Part shown: in pieces, positions 26,401 through 33,452 of the stretch | How the letters are laid out: every line of letters starts with the position of its first letter | Numbering within the stretch: the stretch's first letter is position 1 | Assembly (NCBI GenBank): GCA_964432985.1 | Contig: CAYSPT010000036.1 | Coordinates: 1 to 50,113 of the forward strand | Origin: CAYSPT01 sp964432985 | GTDB lineage: Bacteria; Muiribacteriota; CAYSPT01 | Direction of reading: 5' to 3' | DNA: 50,113 nucleotides | The notes under the pieces: model-generated | The model's database searches: none | What the model was told of the DNA's origin: nothing | Seen by the model: the letters and a program-made list of their open reading frames with translations, nothing else | Position numbers and translations under genes: made by a program

Positions 26401-27145
26401 CAGAAAGCATATCGCCTCGGTAAACATAGAGAAACAGGAGCAGACCGATATTGTAGCCACCCTGATCGACTCGGCGGCCAACATGCTGGAATCAGGGAAG
26501 GGAGACGTGTGGACTACCGCAGGATGCGTGACGTTCAGTCCCGACGGCAACACCATCGCCACCGGCAGCGGCGACGGGACCGTACGGCTCTGGGATGCAG
26601 CGAGCCTGAGCTGCCTGCACGCGTTCAGAGACTGCCGCAGCGATGTTCGGATCCTGTCGTTCTCCCGTGACGGATCGCTTCTCATGGCAGGGGGCAAAGG
26701 TGAGACTTTTTTCTTCTGGGATGTCGCCGGCCGGCGGTTGACAAACAGCGTGCCGAATGGGAATGGGACCATTGAGTCCATGTCCTTGAGTCCCGACGGG
26801 TCGCTGATGGTCTCCGGCAACAGCCAGGGAAACCTGCGATTGTGGGATCTAAAAACCATGCGTCTCATCCGGACCTTCACCGGGCATTTTGGGACCGTAA
26901 ACTCGGTTGCTTTTCATCCCAACAGCCGGATCATAGCCTCCGGCGGCAGCGACGCCACCTTAAGGCTCTGGGACGCTGCTAACGGCGAATGCCTGCTTGT
27001 TCTTCGCAACCATGTGGAGGACGTGGAATCGGTTGATTTCAGCCCCGACGGAAGCGTACTTTCGTCCGGAAGCAAGGACGGGGCCGTCAATGTGTGGAGC
27101 TTCGGTGAAGCGCTGAACCCGATTGAGTATACCGCTGACCGGTAA
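23456..27145 (+). CDS. HEAT / Ser-Thr protein kinase / TM / WD40 protein
   Basis: 1229 residues; AGGAGG lies 12-13 bases before the ATG. Residues 1-60 are HEAT-like helices. The kinase domain, about 144-450, has glycine loop VGSGGMGA (151-158), catalytic Lys in VAMK (174), HRDIKPDN (His287, Asp289), DWG in place of DFG (307-309), the activation segment GTPAYMPPEQ, and DIYSLGALLYEL. The Trp change is common in some bacterial kinases and need not abolish activity. One transmembrane helix (about 475-496) is followed by a coiled coil (500-560). About twelve WD40-type repeats (600-1225, FSPDGxxLxSG...VRLWD) form probably two propellers on the outer side. Likely role: a membrane receptor kinase sensing a ligand with its propeller and phosphorylating cytoplasmic targets, perhaps of the adjacent pilin-like system. 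Confidence 0.93.
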   Translation: MRPLEDLVAELKNPSEDARIRAVISLIRVNDGRAVNHLKRVALKDESHRVRELAQKGLAGRDLLARRAEHLGGIEAGVPFEQALNELEVSREDIYGAATMVTPPGEEQPEGKLSEENLDGEAPEDDKKVPLQDPTPGPENTRSRYVLTGKVGSGGMGAILNAFDTTIQREVAMKVITSELESSRKFIDRFIKEARVQGRLEHPNICPIHELGVDEKEHVYFTMKMVQGTSLSSMIRSSDVGGEEVLGGESTSGGEEAPDAHRQTELLNVFLKICDALSFAHSRGIIHRDIKPDNIMVGDFGEVYVMDWGLAKIIGEGESENSRAGLFIARRLGNEHGMKTMAGSVVGTPAYMPPEQARGEVDTMDQRSDIYSLGALLYELLTRRVLFTGKSPWDVLSRISREAPPLPSQQCVAGTISPELDSIVMKCLEKMKKNRYESVQDLKRDVELYLSGRPIEAMEYSLWQVAAKWVARNRVLASSVLAVLLVLLASFVVSYVRISASESEAIKQRDEARLQRTLAHHQREIAEDRHLKATANEQKALLNLALIREERREIEEAIALYDSVREEMTRTGTGVDRFIDLIKWRARYNKGSPVWEVRAIENPVEVPCRAICYTPDRQLVALCHNDRTIRLHDAVTGRLEHSFSWKGEHGLCLAVSPDSAYLACGTAGRAIRVWDLRTRRAHAVLRDPSIPDGKAHLGPVFSLDFSPDSALLASAGDVVIRLWNVRDGTYNRSLWGHLEEVNAVAFSPDGKSLVSGGREKKVWLWNVQRGQPEKILFEHRDRIKDLVFSPDGTLLVSASNDSTIKLWDTVNSRVLATLRGHQRPVKSLSFSSDGRTLVSGGEDGSVRFWDIKEQDIIAVMKDPLGPILSVAYHPDGKTVASGGASESVRIRSLDRERLVRRLDTAGYRVFRVAFSPDGNTLAVGTRGPTIVPVILYDVRSWTAIANFQGHGGRVRGLAFSPDGSTIASVGNAGLMNVSSVEHRKHIASVNIEKQEQTDIVATLIDSAANMLESGKGDVWTTAGCVTFSPDGNTIATGSGDGTVRLWDAASLSCLHAFRDCRSDVRILSFSRDGSLLMAGGKGETFFFWDVAGRRLTNSVPNGNGTIESMSLSPDGSLMVSGNSQGNLRLWDLKTMRLIRTFTGHFGTVNSVAFHPNSRIIASGGSDATLRLWDAANGECLLVLRNHVEDVESVDFSPDGSVLSSGSKDGAVNVWSFGEALNPIEYTADR

Positions 27146-27177
27146 CTCGTTTCGGACAATGAAGAAGAGGGGATGAC

Positions 27178-27957
27178 ATGACACACGAGGTCTACCGGCT
27201 TCCATTGTACTATGACATCGCTTTTACCTGGGATGTCGGTCCGGAAATCGAATTTTTCGGGAGGCTCTTTGAAAAGTATGTCCCGCACCCGGTGAAACAT
27301 GTGCTGGAGCCGGCCTGCGGAACGGGGCGGTTTCTCATTCGGTTCCCCGGTTTCGGATACCGTATCACCGGGTATGATCTGTCGGCGGACATGGCTGCCT
27401 ATGCCAGAGACAGGATAAAGCAGAAGGGTGTGGATGATAGGGCATCGGTGTTCGTGGGTGACATGCGCTTCGCCCGGTTCCGGCAGCCCTTTGACGCGGC
27501 CTTCAATTCCATCAACAGCATCGGTTACCTGCTGTCTGACCGCGAAATCGCTTCTCATTTGAGGGTCATGGGAGATTCGTTGAAACCGGGAGCAGTCTAC
27601 ATCGTGCACCTGGGTTGCAGCTCTGAAGTCATGGATGGCGTTGATCCGGAGCCGTGGACCCACGAGCGCGACGGCGTTCAGGTCACCACCACCTGGGGCG
27701 TGGAACGGGAGGACCCGGAGACCAAACTCAGCTACCAGTATTGCCGGATGGAGGTGTGCCGCCGGGACGAAAATCTTGAGTTTAAGGATTCGCACACTAT
27801 GCGGCTGTGGAAGTTTGATGATTGGCTCGGCTGTATCACGGGCTCGGGTCGCTTTATGCTGGAAGCGGTCTACGACGAGCGGTACGAAGAGATTCGTCCC
27901 GGCACAACGATAACCGGCGAAATGGGGAACCTCTACTACGTGCTCAAATCCACGTAG
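27178..27957 (+). CDS. SAM-dependent class I methyltransferase
   Basis: 259 residues; GAAGAGGGG lies upstream of the ATG. A Rossmann-type methyltransferase core is visible: VLEPACGTGRFLIRF (motif I, about 41-55), ITGYDLSADMAAYAR (acidic loop binding the ribose), VFVGDMRFARF (motif II-like) and a central FDAAFNSINSIGYLL (motif IV). The C-terminal part has the long strands of small-molecule methyltransferases. The substrate cannot be told. It follows the kinase by 32 bp on the same strand and may share its transcript. It is the last gene before the drop in GC. Confidence 0.88.
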   Translation: MTHEVYRLPLYYDIAFTWDVGPEIEFFGRLFEKYVPHPVKHVLEPACGTGRFLIRFPGFGYRITGYDLSADMAAYARDRIKQKGVDDRASVFVGDMRFARFRQPFDAAFNSINSIGYLLSDREIASHLRVMGDSLKPGAVYIVHLGCSSEVMDGVDPEPWTHERDGVQVTTTWGVEREDPETKLSYQYCRMEVCRRDENLEFKDSHTMRLWKFDDWLGCITGSGRFMLEAVYDERYEEIRPGTTITGEMGNLYYVLKST

Positions 27958-27968
27958 GTTTCCAAATC

Positions 27969-28955
27969 CTACAAAATTCCCTGGGTATTCAAGTTGCCCA
28001 GGGTGGCGGTGAAGTAGTTGGTGTCCATTCTCTTTTCCGCCCCTGCGAAGGGCAGGCGGTAGGAAAACTGCATCTGAAGGTTGAAGATAGACAGCACCTG
28101 GGTCTTGGCTTGAATCTCCCCAATTTTCTGGACATCTACCCGGTGTATCCCCCGCTGCTCCACCGTTCTTTCCAGGGGGAGACAATAGGAACCAATGGCA
28201 TCTCCTTCCATTGAAAAGGAGTAATCGCTGAAATCTTTAGACTTTGCCAGTTGATCGTACGGTAGGCAGGTCAGCGTTTCGACCCCGTTGGTATTGTGCA
28301 GGAACCATCTGTTGGTTTCAGCGTCGATGAGGCACCGGTTGAGGCGGTCCTTGGAAATGATCCTGGCGCAATTGATGATGGCGCTTCCGTAGAAGTTGTT
28401 GAAATACGTAATATTCTCAGTGGCAATTCTATATATCGTGTCGTAGGTGATGGTGTACCGAAGAAGTATCGAATCTACAAAGCTGTTGAGTTTCATGTAG
28501 ATGAACCGCGAGTTGAAGTTCCTGAGAATTGCTTCGAAGTAAAGGGCAAATATAACCGCGTGAAGCGGGGTGTCGAAAACCAGAAAACCACCGTCGCCGG
28601 TATCGATAAAGGTATCAAGAAAAGAAGCCAGGCTCTTTTCAAAAGTCTCATTTTTGTATTTCTGGAACAGGAAGGGCTCCGTGGCCAGGCAGACCTTGAA
28701 TGTCCTGAGCAGCAACTGCTGAAACACGAAGGGAATGACGATCTGTTTGCTTTCCTCGTACTGGCTGTATTGGTAGATATCGATGCCCAGGACGGCCTTC
28801 TTATGCTTTATCAGCTTATCAAAACCGATCTGTTTCTTGAAATCTTCCTCCAGGGTATGAAAGTCATCTGAATCCAGGGATTCAGCCGTATCGCAAATGA
28901 GTGAATGGTTGCATTCAAAAAGCTGTATCAGAGATTCATGGTCAATGGTATGCAC
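27969..28955 (-). CDS. Divergent class III nucleotide cyclase-like protein
   Basis: 328 residues from a GTG at 28955 with GGAAGGAAG upstream. Residues about 50-210 follow the class III adenylate/guanylate cyclase pattern: VLGIDIYQYSQY (first metal Asp59), TGDGGFLVF (second metal Asp121), an Ala/Leu helix, a strand near RYTITYDTIYR and FYGSAIINCARII (190-200). In catalytic cyclases the last motif has Asn four residues before Arg; here Asn lies only three before Arg198, so the transition-state residue seems shifted or lost. The protein may have weak, altered or only regulatory activity. The C-terminal 110 residues are unassigned. It is convergent with the methyltransferase gene and divergent from the FkbM-like gene. 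Confidence 0.55.
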   Translation of the reverse strand: MHTIDHESLIQLFECNHSLICDTAESLDSDDFHTLEEDFKKQIGFDKLIKHKKAVLGIDIYQYSQYEESKQIVIPFVFQQLLLRTFKVCLATEPFLFQKYKNETFEKSLASFLDTFIDTGDGGFLVFDTPLHAVIFALYFEAILRNFNSRFIYMKLNSFVDSILLRYTITYDTIYRIATENITYFNNFYGSAIINCARIISKDRLNRCLIDAETNRWFLHNTNGVETLTCLPYDQLAKSKDFSDYSFSMEGDAIGSYCLPLERTVEQRGIHRVDVQKIGEIQAKTQVLSIFNLQMQFSYRLPFAGAEKRMDTNYFTATLGNLNTQGIL

Positions 28956-29003
28956 TTAGTATCTTCCTTCCCTATTGCGACTATAGAAAATTATAACAGA
29001 TAG

Positions 29004-29064
29004 CCTGAATAATTCACAAACCATTCTGCTGCGGCTCAAAACGAAAGTTCATGAATTATTCGGG
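29004..29064. promoter_or_regulatory. Long inverted repeat between divergent genes (IR 1)
   Basis: Arms CCTGAATAATTCA (29004-29016) and TGAATTATTCGGG (29052-29064) are complementary at 12 of 13 positions, with a 35-bp centre. It lies in the 256-bp region between the cyclase-like and FkbM-like genes, so it may be an operator pair or a hairpin in the leader. Confidence 0.55.
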
Positions 29065-29108
29065 ATAGAAAAGTACGCTGTAAAATTTTGACTGGAAGAC
29101 AGTATGAT

Positions 29109-29153
29109 TGTTACCATTACGATTGATAACACTACTCAGGCGAAATGGTAACG
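29109..29153. promoter_or_regulatory. Second inverted repeat between divergent genes (IR 2)
   Basis: GTTACCATT (29110-29118) and AATGGTAAC (29144-29152) are perfect 9-bp arms, extendable to 11 of 13. It lies 60 bp before the FkbM-like start and could be an operator or leader hairpin. Confidence 0.5.
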
Positions 29154-29211
29154 AGTTTCGCGCATCCCGAAAACGGTTTTTGGGAAAAACGGAAAATCGA
29201 GGAGAACTACC

Positions 29212-30108
29212 ATGAGAAAACATTCCACCTGTTTGTATGATTTCAAGAAAGATGTTTACACTCAAGCAGGTGAAGATGGCATCATCGAGAAGGTACTCCA
29301 GGTCCTTCCGCACCATGATAAATGGTGCGTGGAGTTCGGAGCGTGGGACGGCATAACGTTTAGTAACACGCGAAACCTGATCGAGAACTTGGACTATTCT
29401 GGAGTATTGCTCGAAGTTGAAAAAGCAAAATTTCTTGAGCTGGATAAAAACTATTCGTCCAGTGATGATGTCATCACGTTGAACGCGTATGTCGGATTCA
29501 CCGAGGAAGATGGTCTTGACACACTGTTGTCCAATACCCCGGTACCTTCGGATTTCGATTTCCTGTCAATTGATGTAGACGGCAACGATTATCATATCTG
29601 GAAAGCGCTCTCCCGGTATCATCCCAAGGTGGTGTGTATCGAATTCAACCCGACCATCCCGACGGAAGTGAGATTTATTCAACCAGCAGATCCTGACATA
29701 AACCAGGGCAACAGCCTTCTGTCTCTGGTGGAACTGGGCCGGGAAAAAGGCTATGAACTGGTGTCGGTATTGTCTTTCAACGCTTTTTTCGTGGATTCAC
29801 AATACTATCCGCTGTTTGGGATTGATGACAATAGACCGGAAGTCCTGCGGCAGGACCTGAGTGATGTTACTTATATTTTTATGGGCTATGACGGGACTCT
29901 TTTTCTTCGGGGTAAAAAAGAATTATTCTGGCACGGATTACCGCTTAAGGAATCGAAAATACAGCACCTGCCGGGATTTCTCCGCAAACAGTCGGACCGG
30001 TACAACATATTTCAAAGAATGGCCCGTCTGGTATTTTGGACGTTGATTGCCACTCCGGGAGAAGCGGCCAGGAAAATCTACAGACGCCTGAGAAGGTTTT
30101 TCAGCTAA
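29212..30108 (+). CDS. FkbM-like methyltransferase
   Basis: 298 residues; GAGGAG lies 6-7 bases before the ATG. The pattern CVEFGAWDGITFSNTRNLIE (SAM-binding loop), SGVLLEVEKAKF (acidic ribose contact), FDFLSIDVDGNDYHIWKAL and PKVVCIEFNP is that of FkbM-type methyltransferases. Members often O-methylate sugars of glycans or polysaccharides. The last about 60 residues are basic with a hydrophobic patch (ARLVFWTLIATPGEAARKIYRRLRRFF) and may bind membrane. No glycan gene cluster surrounds it, so the substrate is unknown. The gene ends 9 bp from the end of the convergent YchF-like gene. Confidence 0.78.
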   Translation: MRKHSTCLYDFKKDVYTQAGEDGIIEKVLQVLPHHDKWCVEFGAWDGITFSNTRNLIENLDYSGVLLEVEKAKFLELDKNYSSSDDVITLNAYVGFTEEDGLDTLLSNTPVPSDFDFLSIDVDGNDYHIWKALSRYHPKVVCIEFNPTIPTEVRFIQPADPDINQGNSLLSLVELGREKGYELVSVLSFNAFFVDSQYYPLFGIDDNRPEVLRQDLSDVTYIFMGYDGTLFLRGKKELFWHGLPLKESKIQHLPGFLRKQSDRYNIFQRMARLVFWTLIATPGEAARKIYRRLRRFFS

Positions 30109-30117
30109 GGAGCAGGG

Positions 30118-30807
30118 CTACAGATTGAACCTGATTTCAATGACGTCGTTTTGCTGAACGATGTAACTGCGGTCAACCAGTTTGACCAGGTTTTTGGCTC
30201 TGCAGTCGTTGAGATTATGGCACCGCAGGTAGTCGTCGAAAGGCACCACGTCAGCCTTGATAAAACCGCGTGCCAGGTCGGTGTGGATTTTCGCGGCGCA
30301 CGCGACGATATCCGCACCCTTTTTGATCAACCAGGCGTGTGATTCTTCCGGCCACGAGGTGTAGAAAAAAATGTAGCCCGCCTGCTCAAAAACCCTGGTG
30401 ATAATGGTGTTGACGTCTTCATCCCCCGTCGCCCGGTATACCGGTTTTCGGCTCACCAGTTCCATGGTTTTCAACTCGTCAAGTTCGGCTTCGGTAAACT
30501 GGACATCACCCAACGGTCGCTCGTTTCCCAGGTGTTCGAGACATTTCAACCAGAGTTTTTTTTCATCCCCGTCGTCGAGCCTGGAAAGACGTGCTTCTAT
30601 CTTTTCCATGTCAATAATCAAAAGATCGAGTATCGAGTCATCGAGAACCACGATAGCTTCGGTCTGCAGGAACTCGTCACGGACAAACTTCACGTAATAC
30701 GGAGTAACTTTTCGGGGATTATCCTTATTAACCAGAGCGTTGAGGTTTTCGTCTATGTATTTAATTTTGCCTTCCGGTAAATCAATACCGGTAAAACCTA
30801 TTTTCAT
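30118..30807 (-). CDS. YchF-like protein lacking the GTPase P-loop
   Basis: 229 residues if translation starts at the ATG at 30807 (MKIGFTGIDLPEGKI), which aligns with the YchF start; an in-frame ATG at 30834 would add nine residues. The last about 85 residues are a clear YchF C-terminal TGS domain: IHTDLARGFIKADVVPFDDY and YIVQQNDVIEIRF. N-terminal pieces also echo YchF (PRKVTPYYVKFV and ILDLLIIDMEKIEARLSRL for the helical insertion). The GxxxxGKS P-loop is replaced by GIDLPEGK, and much of the G domain is missing; normal YchF has about 363 residues. It is therefore a paralog that probably binds no nucleotide but keeps the ribosome-associated TGS and coiled-coil parts. Confidence 0.75.
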   Translation of the reverse strand: MKIGFTGIDLPEGKIKYIDENLNALVNKDNPRKVTPYYVKFVRDEFLQTEAIVVLDDSILDLLIIDMEKIEARLSRLDDGDEKKLWLKCLEHLGNERPLGDVQFTEAELDELKTMELVSRKPVYRATGDEDVNTIITRVFEQAGYIFFYTSWPEESHAWLIKKGADIVACAAKIHTDLARGFIKADVVPFDDYLRCHNLNDCRAKNLVKLVDRSYIVQQNDVIEIRFNL

Positions 30808-30912
30808 AATGTATCCGAATTTCTCCTCCCTCATAATACTTCGTCATTGCAGACACCAGCAAGGGTATTTACTTGTACCAGGTAAAAATTTGTAGCTATT
30901 TTAGCTTATTTA

Positions 30913-30921
30913 TGCTATGCT
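30913..30921 (+). promoter_or_regulatory. Extended -10 promoter for the cold-shock gene
   Basis: TGCTATGCT fits an extended -10 (TGn-TATnnT). No good -35 is seen. The implied leader of about 115 nt is long, as is typical for cold-shock mRNAs. Confidence 0.4.
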
Positions 30922-31043
30922 AGAGGAGCATTAATTGAGTCTGTGGCTTTTCCCTTCTTTGGTTTCATCCATCTGGGCGAGAAGGACTCGCAAATATGTA
31001 GGATGTTCTTCCACAAGCAATATCCCGGAATGGAGGCACCACC

Positions 31044-31247
31044 ATGTCTAAAGGTACTGTTAAATGGTTCAGTGACCAAAAGGGGTTCGGCTTTATTACC
31101 CCCGATGACGGAGGAGAAGATCTTTTCGTTCATCACACAAGTATCGAAATGGAAGGCTTCAAAACCCTTCAAGAAGGTCAGGCTGTAGAGTATGAAATTG
31201 GCGAGGGCAAAAAAGGGCCCGCTGCAAAAGAAGTTCGCCCGCAGTAG
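31044..31247 (+). CDS. Cold-shock protein, CspA family
   Basis: 67 residues, the usual CspA length. The OB fold shows RNP1 KGFGFITP and RNP2 LFVHHTSI, with the usual start KGTVKWFS. It binds single-stranded RNA/DNA and melts structure in mRNA. GGAATGGAGG lies about nine bases before the ATG. It is a single-gene transcript: promoter-like element, long leader and strong terminator are all visible. The ending ...GPAAKEVRPQ is normal for the family. Confidence 0.96.
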   Translation: MSKGTVKWFSDQKGFGFITPDDGGEDLFVHHTSIEMEGFKTLQEGQAVEYEIGEGKKGPAAKEVRPQ

Positions 31248-31274
31248 GCAATTTAGTCTAATCTGATTAAAATG

Positions 31275-31308
31275 AAAACCCCGGTTGAGAAACCGGGGTT
31301 TTCTTTGT
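31275..31308 (+). terminator. Rho-independent terminator after the cold-shock gene
   Basis: Perfect 12-bp stem AAAACCCCGGTT - GAGA - AACCGGGGTTTT followed by a T-rich run (TTCTTTGTT). With A-runs on the other arm it may also stop the convergent omega-like gene. Confidence 0.92.
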
Positions 31309-31323
31309 TATGCCAGCTTTTGT

Positions 31324-31530
31324 TTAAAGCTTGTTCTCCGACGTTAACTTGATTTTTCCCTGCTGAAATTCATTTATGATATATTCATAAAGATCAAAAT
31401 TTTTACTCTTATACCATTCCATGAAAGCTTCGTTTGAGAGTAGCTCATTTGCTCTTGCAGCAATTACCCTGCAGACCAGAAACTTATTTCCAAACAGTGA
31501 GTGTACTTCGTCGAATGAATGTTTTTCCAT
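31324..31530 (-). CDS. rpoZ: Probable RNA polymerase omega subunit (RpoZ-like)
   Basis: 68 residues from the ATG at 31530, preferred because GAGG lies eight bases upstream; a GTG at 31539 is in frame. The pattern FGNKFLVCRVIAARANELL followed by a helix and YEYIINEFQQGKIKL matches the omega core NRFxLVxVAxxRAxQL ... EIxxGxI. Omega helps assemble and stabilise RNA polymerase by binding beta-prime. The gene is not next to gmk, its common neighbour, and faces the cold-shock gene. The length is on the short side (about 65-90 usual). A divergent paralog is possible. Confidence 0.55.
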   Translation of the reverse strand: MEKHSFDEVHSLFGNKFLVCRVIAARANELLSNEAFMEWYKSKNFDLYEYIINEFQQGKIKLTSENKL

Positions 31531-31774
31531 ATCAAACACCTCGCACAGTCAATTTGCTCAAAAGATGAAGAGCAGAAACACGATGAGAGGGGTATGGGCG
31601 AAAATGGCAGGCAGGTTATTCGAGGCCACAACCACTTAGAACTGCACGCCGAAATCAACCACGAAGCAAACTCCACTTTACGAGTCTCCACCAACAGTAT
31701 ACTACATTCGACAAAGCATATGGGAGTTATAATCAGCTTTAATTTTCCCTTCGGGGATGGCCAGGAAAAACATC

Positions 31775-32641
31775 CTACCCAAGTTTGATAAGCAGCAAGG
31801 AGAACAGGGTGAGGATGATAATCACTGCTTTGTTCAGATCGAAACGGTCTTTCAAGAGCAGTACCGACAAAGTAATGGGTATGATAAACGATGTGGAAAA
31901 TACTCCCTGGATAAGGGCCATCGGACCACTTGCAAAGGCTTTAAGCACCAGGTAATAACCGATCAGATTGAGTGTGCCTGCAATCATGCCGTATCGGCCT
32001 GCTTTCTTTTCCGCCTGCCGGTCATATCCGCCGGCTGTGGTTTTCGTTATTACATAAGTGTAGGCTGCGACCAGCGTGTATGACATCCAGATGTAATTTA
32101 TCAGCGGTACCCGGGTCGAAGCGAACTTGCCGGTCAGCATAGACACCGCCGTCGCCGCCGCCGCTACCAGGGCCCAGGAAATGCCCGCATAGACATTATC
32201 TTTTGGACCGTTTGGCTTTGTTTTGCCGGCATCGATGCTGGCCACCAGGAGCATGATGAGCGACAGTGCCACACCTGCCCATTGCAGCATGGTTATGCGG
32301 TCTTCGAACAACAGAATGGAAAGCAGTATCACGAAAACGGCATTCAACTTGCCGACTGGAAAAGCGATTGCTGCCGGTGCACATTTGAGAGCCTGAATCT
32401 TGGATAGGCTTCCCAGGCAGAAAAAGCCCGAATTGATTACGGCAAAGAGCAGAATTATCCACGGATTTCGGAACGGACTGCGCGTAATCAGCAACGCTGT
32501 CAGCGACAGGACCGATACCGTGAGGGCGGCGCGGTTTACCACCAGATGATTGGGGCACCCGTACGATGCCGCCAGTTTGTAGGTATAGTTCAAGAAACCA
32601 TACAATACCGTCGCCGTTACGATGTATATAAACCAGTTCAT
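31775..32641 (-). CDS. EamA/DMT-family transporter
   Basis: 288 residues with ten predicted membrane segments in two halves, each of the EamA type. The first half has FPVGKLNAVFVILLSILLFEDRITMLQWAGVALSLIMLL; the second ends GPMALIQGVFSTSFIIPITLSVLLLKDRFDLNKAVIIILTLFSLLLI, with the usual E/KDR before the last spans. The family exports or imports metabolites such as amino acids or nucleotides; the substrate is not evident. It is a lone gene; I see no clear terminator. Confidence 0.88.
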   Translation of the reverse strand: MNWFIYIVTATVLYGFLNYTYKLAASYGCPNHLVVNRAALTVSVLSLTALLITRSPFRNPWIILLFAVINSGFFCLGSLSKIQALKCAPAAIAFPVGKLNAVFVILLSILLFEDRITMLQWAGVALSLIMLLVASIDAGKTKPNGPKDNVYAGISWALVAAAATAVSMLTGKFASTRVPLINYIWMSYTLVAAYTYVITKTTAGGYDRQAEKKAGRYGMIAGTLNLIGYYLVLKAFASGPMALIQGVFSTSFIIPITLSVLLLKDRFDLNKAVIIILTLFSLLLIKLG

Positions 32642-32953
32642 AGGCGCTCCGGATTTTCAATTCTCCCAATCATTAAATGCAAACACCATGATACTCCCCT
32701 GTCCCTGATACCAGCAATAAACAATGGTGTCAAACATACCAGGCATTACAAGATTCTTGAAGTCAATTCCTTGCTTTAAACTTGGGATACCGGTTCAGAC
32801 ACATCTCGCACGCGCACCTGAGAAACAGTCGCAATTCCGGAATCAATACCTAGGCCATTTTCATCGGGATTACTACATTTTATTGAACAGCATGTTTATT
32901 TTTCATATTGGCTTCTACGCTTGAATGGATTAAGCACTCAGGACAAAAAATCT

Positions 32954-32982
32954 TTGGAAATTCTGTAGTAATAAGATATAAT
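32954..32982 (+). promoter_or_regulatory. Sigma70-type promoter for the small basic protein
   Basis: TTGGAA (32954-32959), a 17-bp spacer and TATAAT (32977-32982), 41 bp before the ATG at 33024. The 380-bp stretch left of it (from 32642) holds no gene that I can see. Confidence 0.6.
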
Positions 32983-33023
32983 GTGAATTAAGAATATATA
33001 CAGAGAACTGGAGAGGGTGAAAT

Positions 33024-33188
33024 ATGGCAAGAGTTAATTACAAATATGAAAAACGCAGAAGAGACCTGGCAAAGAAGAAAAAGAAAGAAGAAAAACGTCA
33101 GCGTAAACTGGCCCAAAAAGAAGCCAAGTTGGCCGAAGAGACTGCTGGAAAAACCACCACAGAAACACCTGAAGAGAGTTCTGAATAG
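33024..33188 (+). CDS. Small highly basic protein, 54 residues
   Basis: It starts at the ATG at 33024 with GAGAGGGTGA just upstream and a good promoter before it, and ends with TAG at 33188. The sequence begins MARVNYKYEKRRRDLAKKKK, continues with alternating Lys/Arg/Glu and ends in a Thr/Glu-rich tail, so it is probably helical or disordered. I recall similar short MARVNYKYEKR... proteins in several delta-proteobacterial genomes, but no function is known to me. Nucleic-acid or ribosome binding is a guess from charge. Confidence 0.72.
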   Translation: MARVNYKYEKRRRDLAKKKKKEEKRQRKLAQKEAKLAEETAGKTTTETPEESSE

Positions 33189-33232
33189 TAGGAGATCAAT
33201 GTTTAGTTCTCTCCTTCCGTGCTTTAAGGAGC

Positions 33233-33282
33233 CTTTACAGTTCTGCTGTAAAGTGTAAAGCCAGGTGTAAAGTTACTTTACA
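33233..33282. promoter_or_regulatory. Pair of TGTAAAG palindromes
   Basis: CTTTACAG-TTCTG-CTGTAAAG (33233-33253) is followed by a direct TGTAAAG (33254-33260) and the palindrome TGTAAAGT-T-ACTTTACA (33266-33282). Four TGTAAAG half-sites in 50 bp, on both strands, look like a regulator binding cluster ahead of the gene at 33453. They could instead end the previous transcript. Confidence 0.55.
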
Positions 33283-33452
33283 TCCACTTCCCTTACTTAT
33301 TCCAGACGAAAAAAGAGAATTCCCTTTATTTAAGCGGCAAACAGATGATTCTTCAGCAGGTGGTACGATCTTTGCTCTAGATGGTGTACAGGCAATGAGC
33401 CGTCAGTTCCGGCCCAGCCACGTGAAAAAGAGAATAACAGGAGGTACCCATT

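Noticed and set aside
26914..28185. Minus-strand open frame across the kinase end and methyltransferase
   Set aside because: It overlaps two confidently recognised + strand genes and part of the cyclase-like gene.
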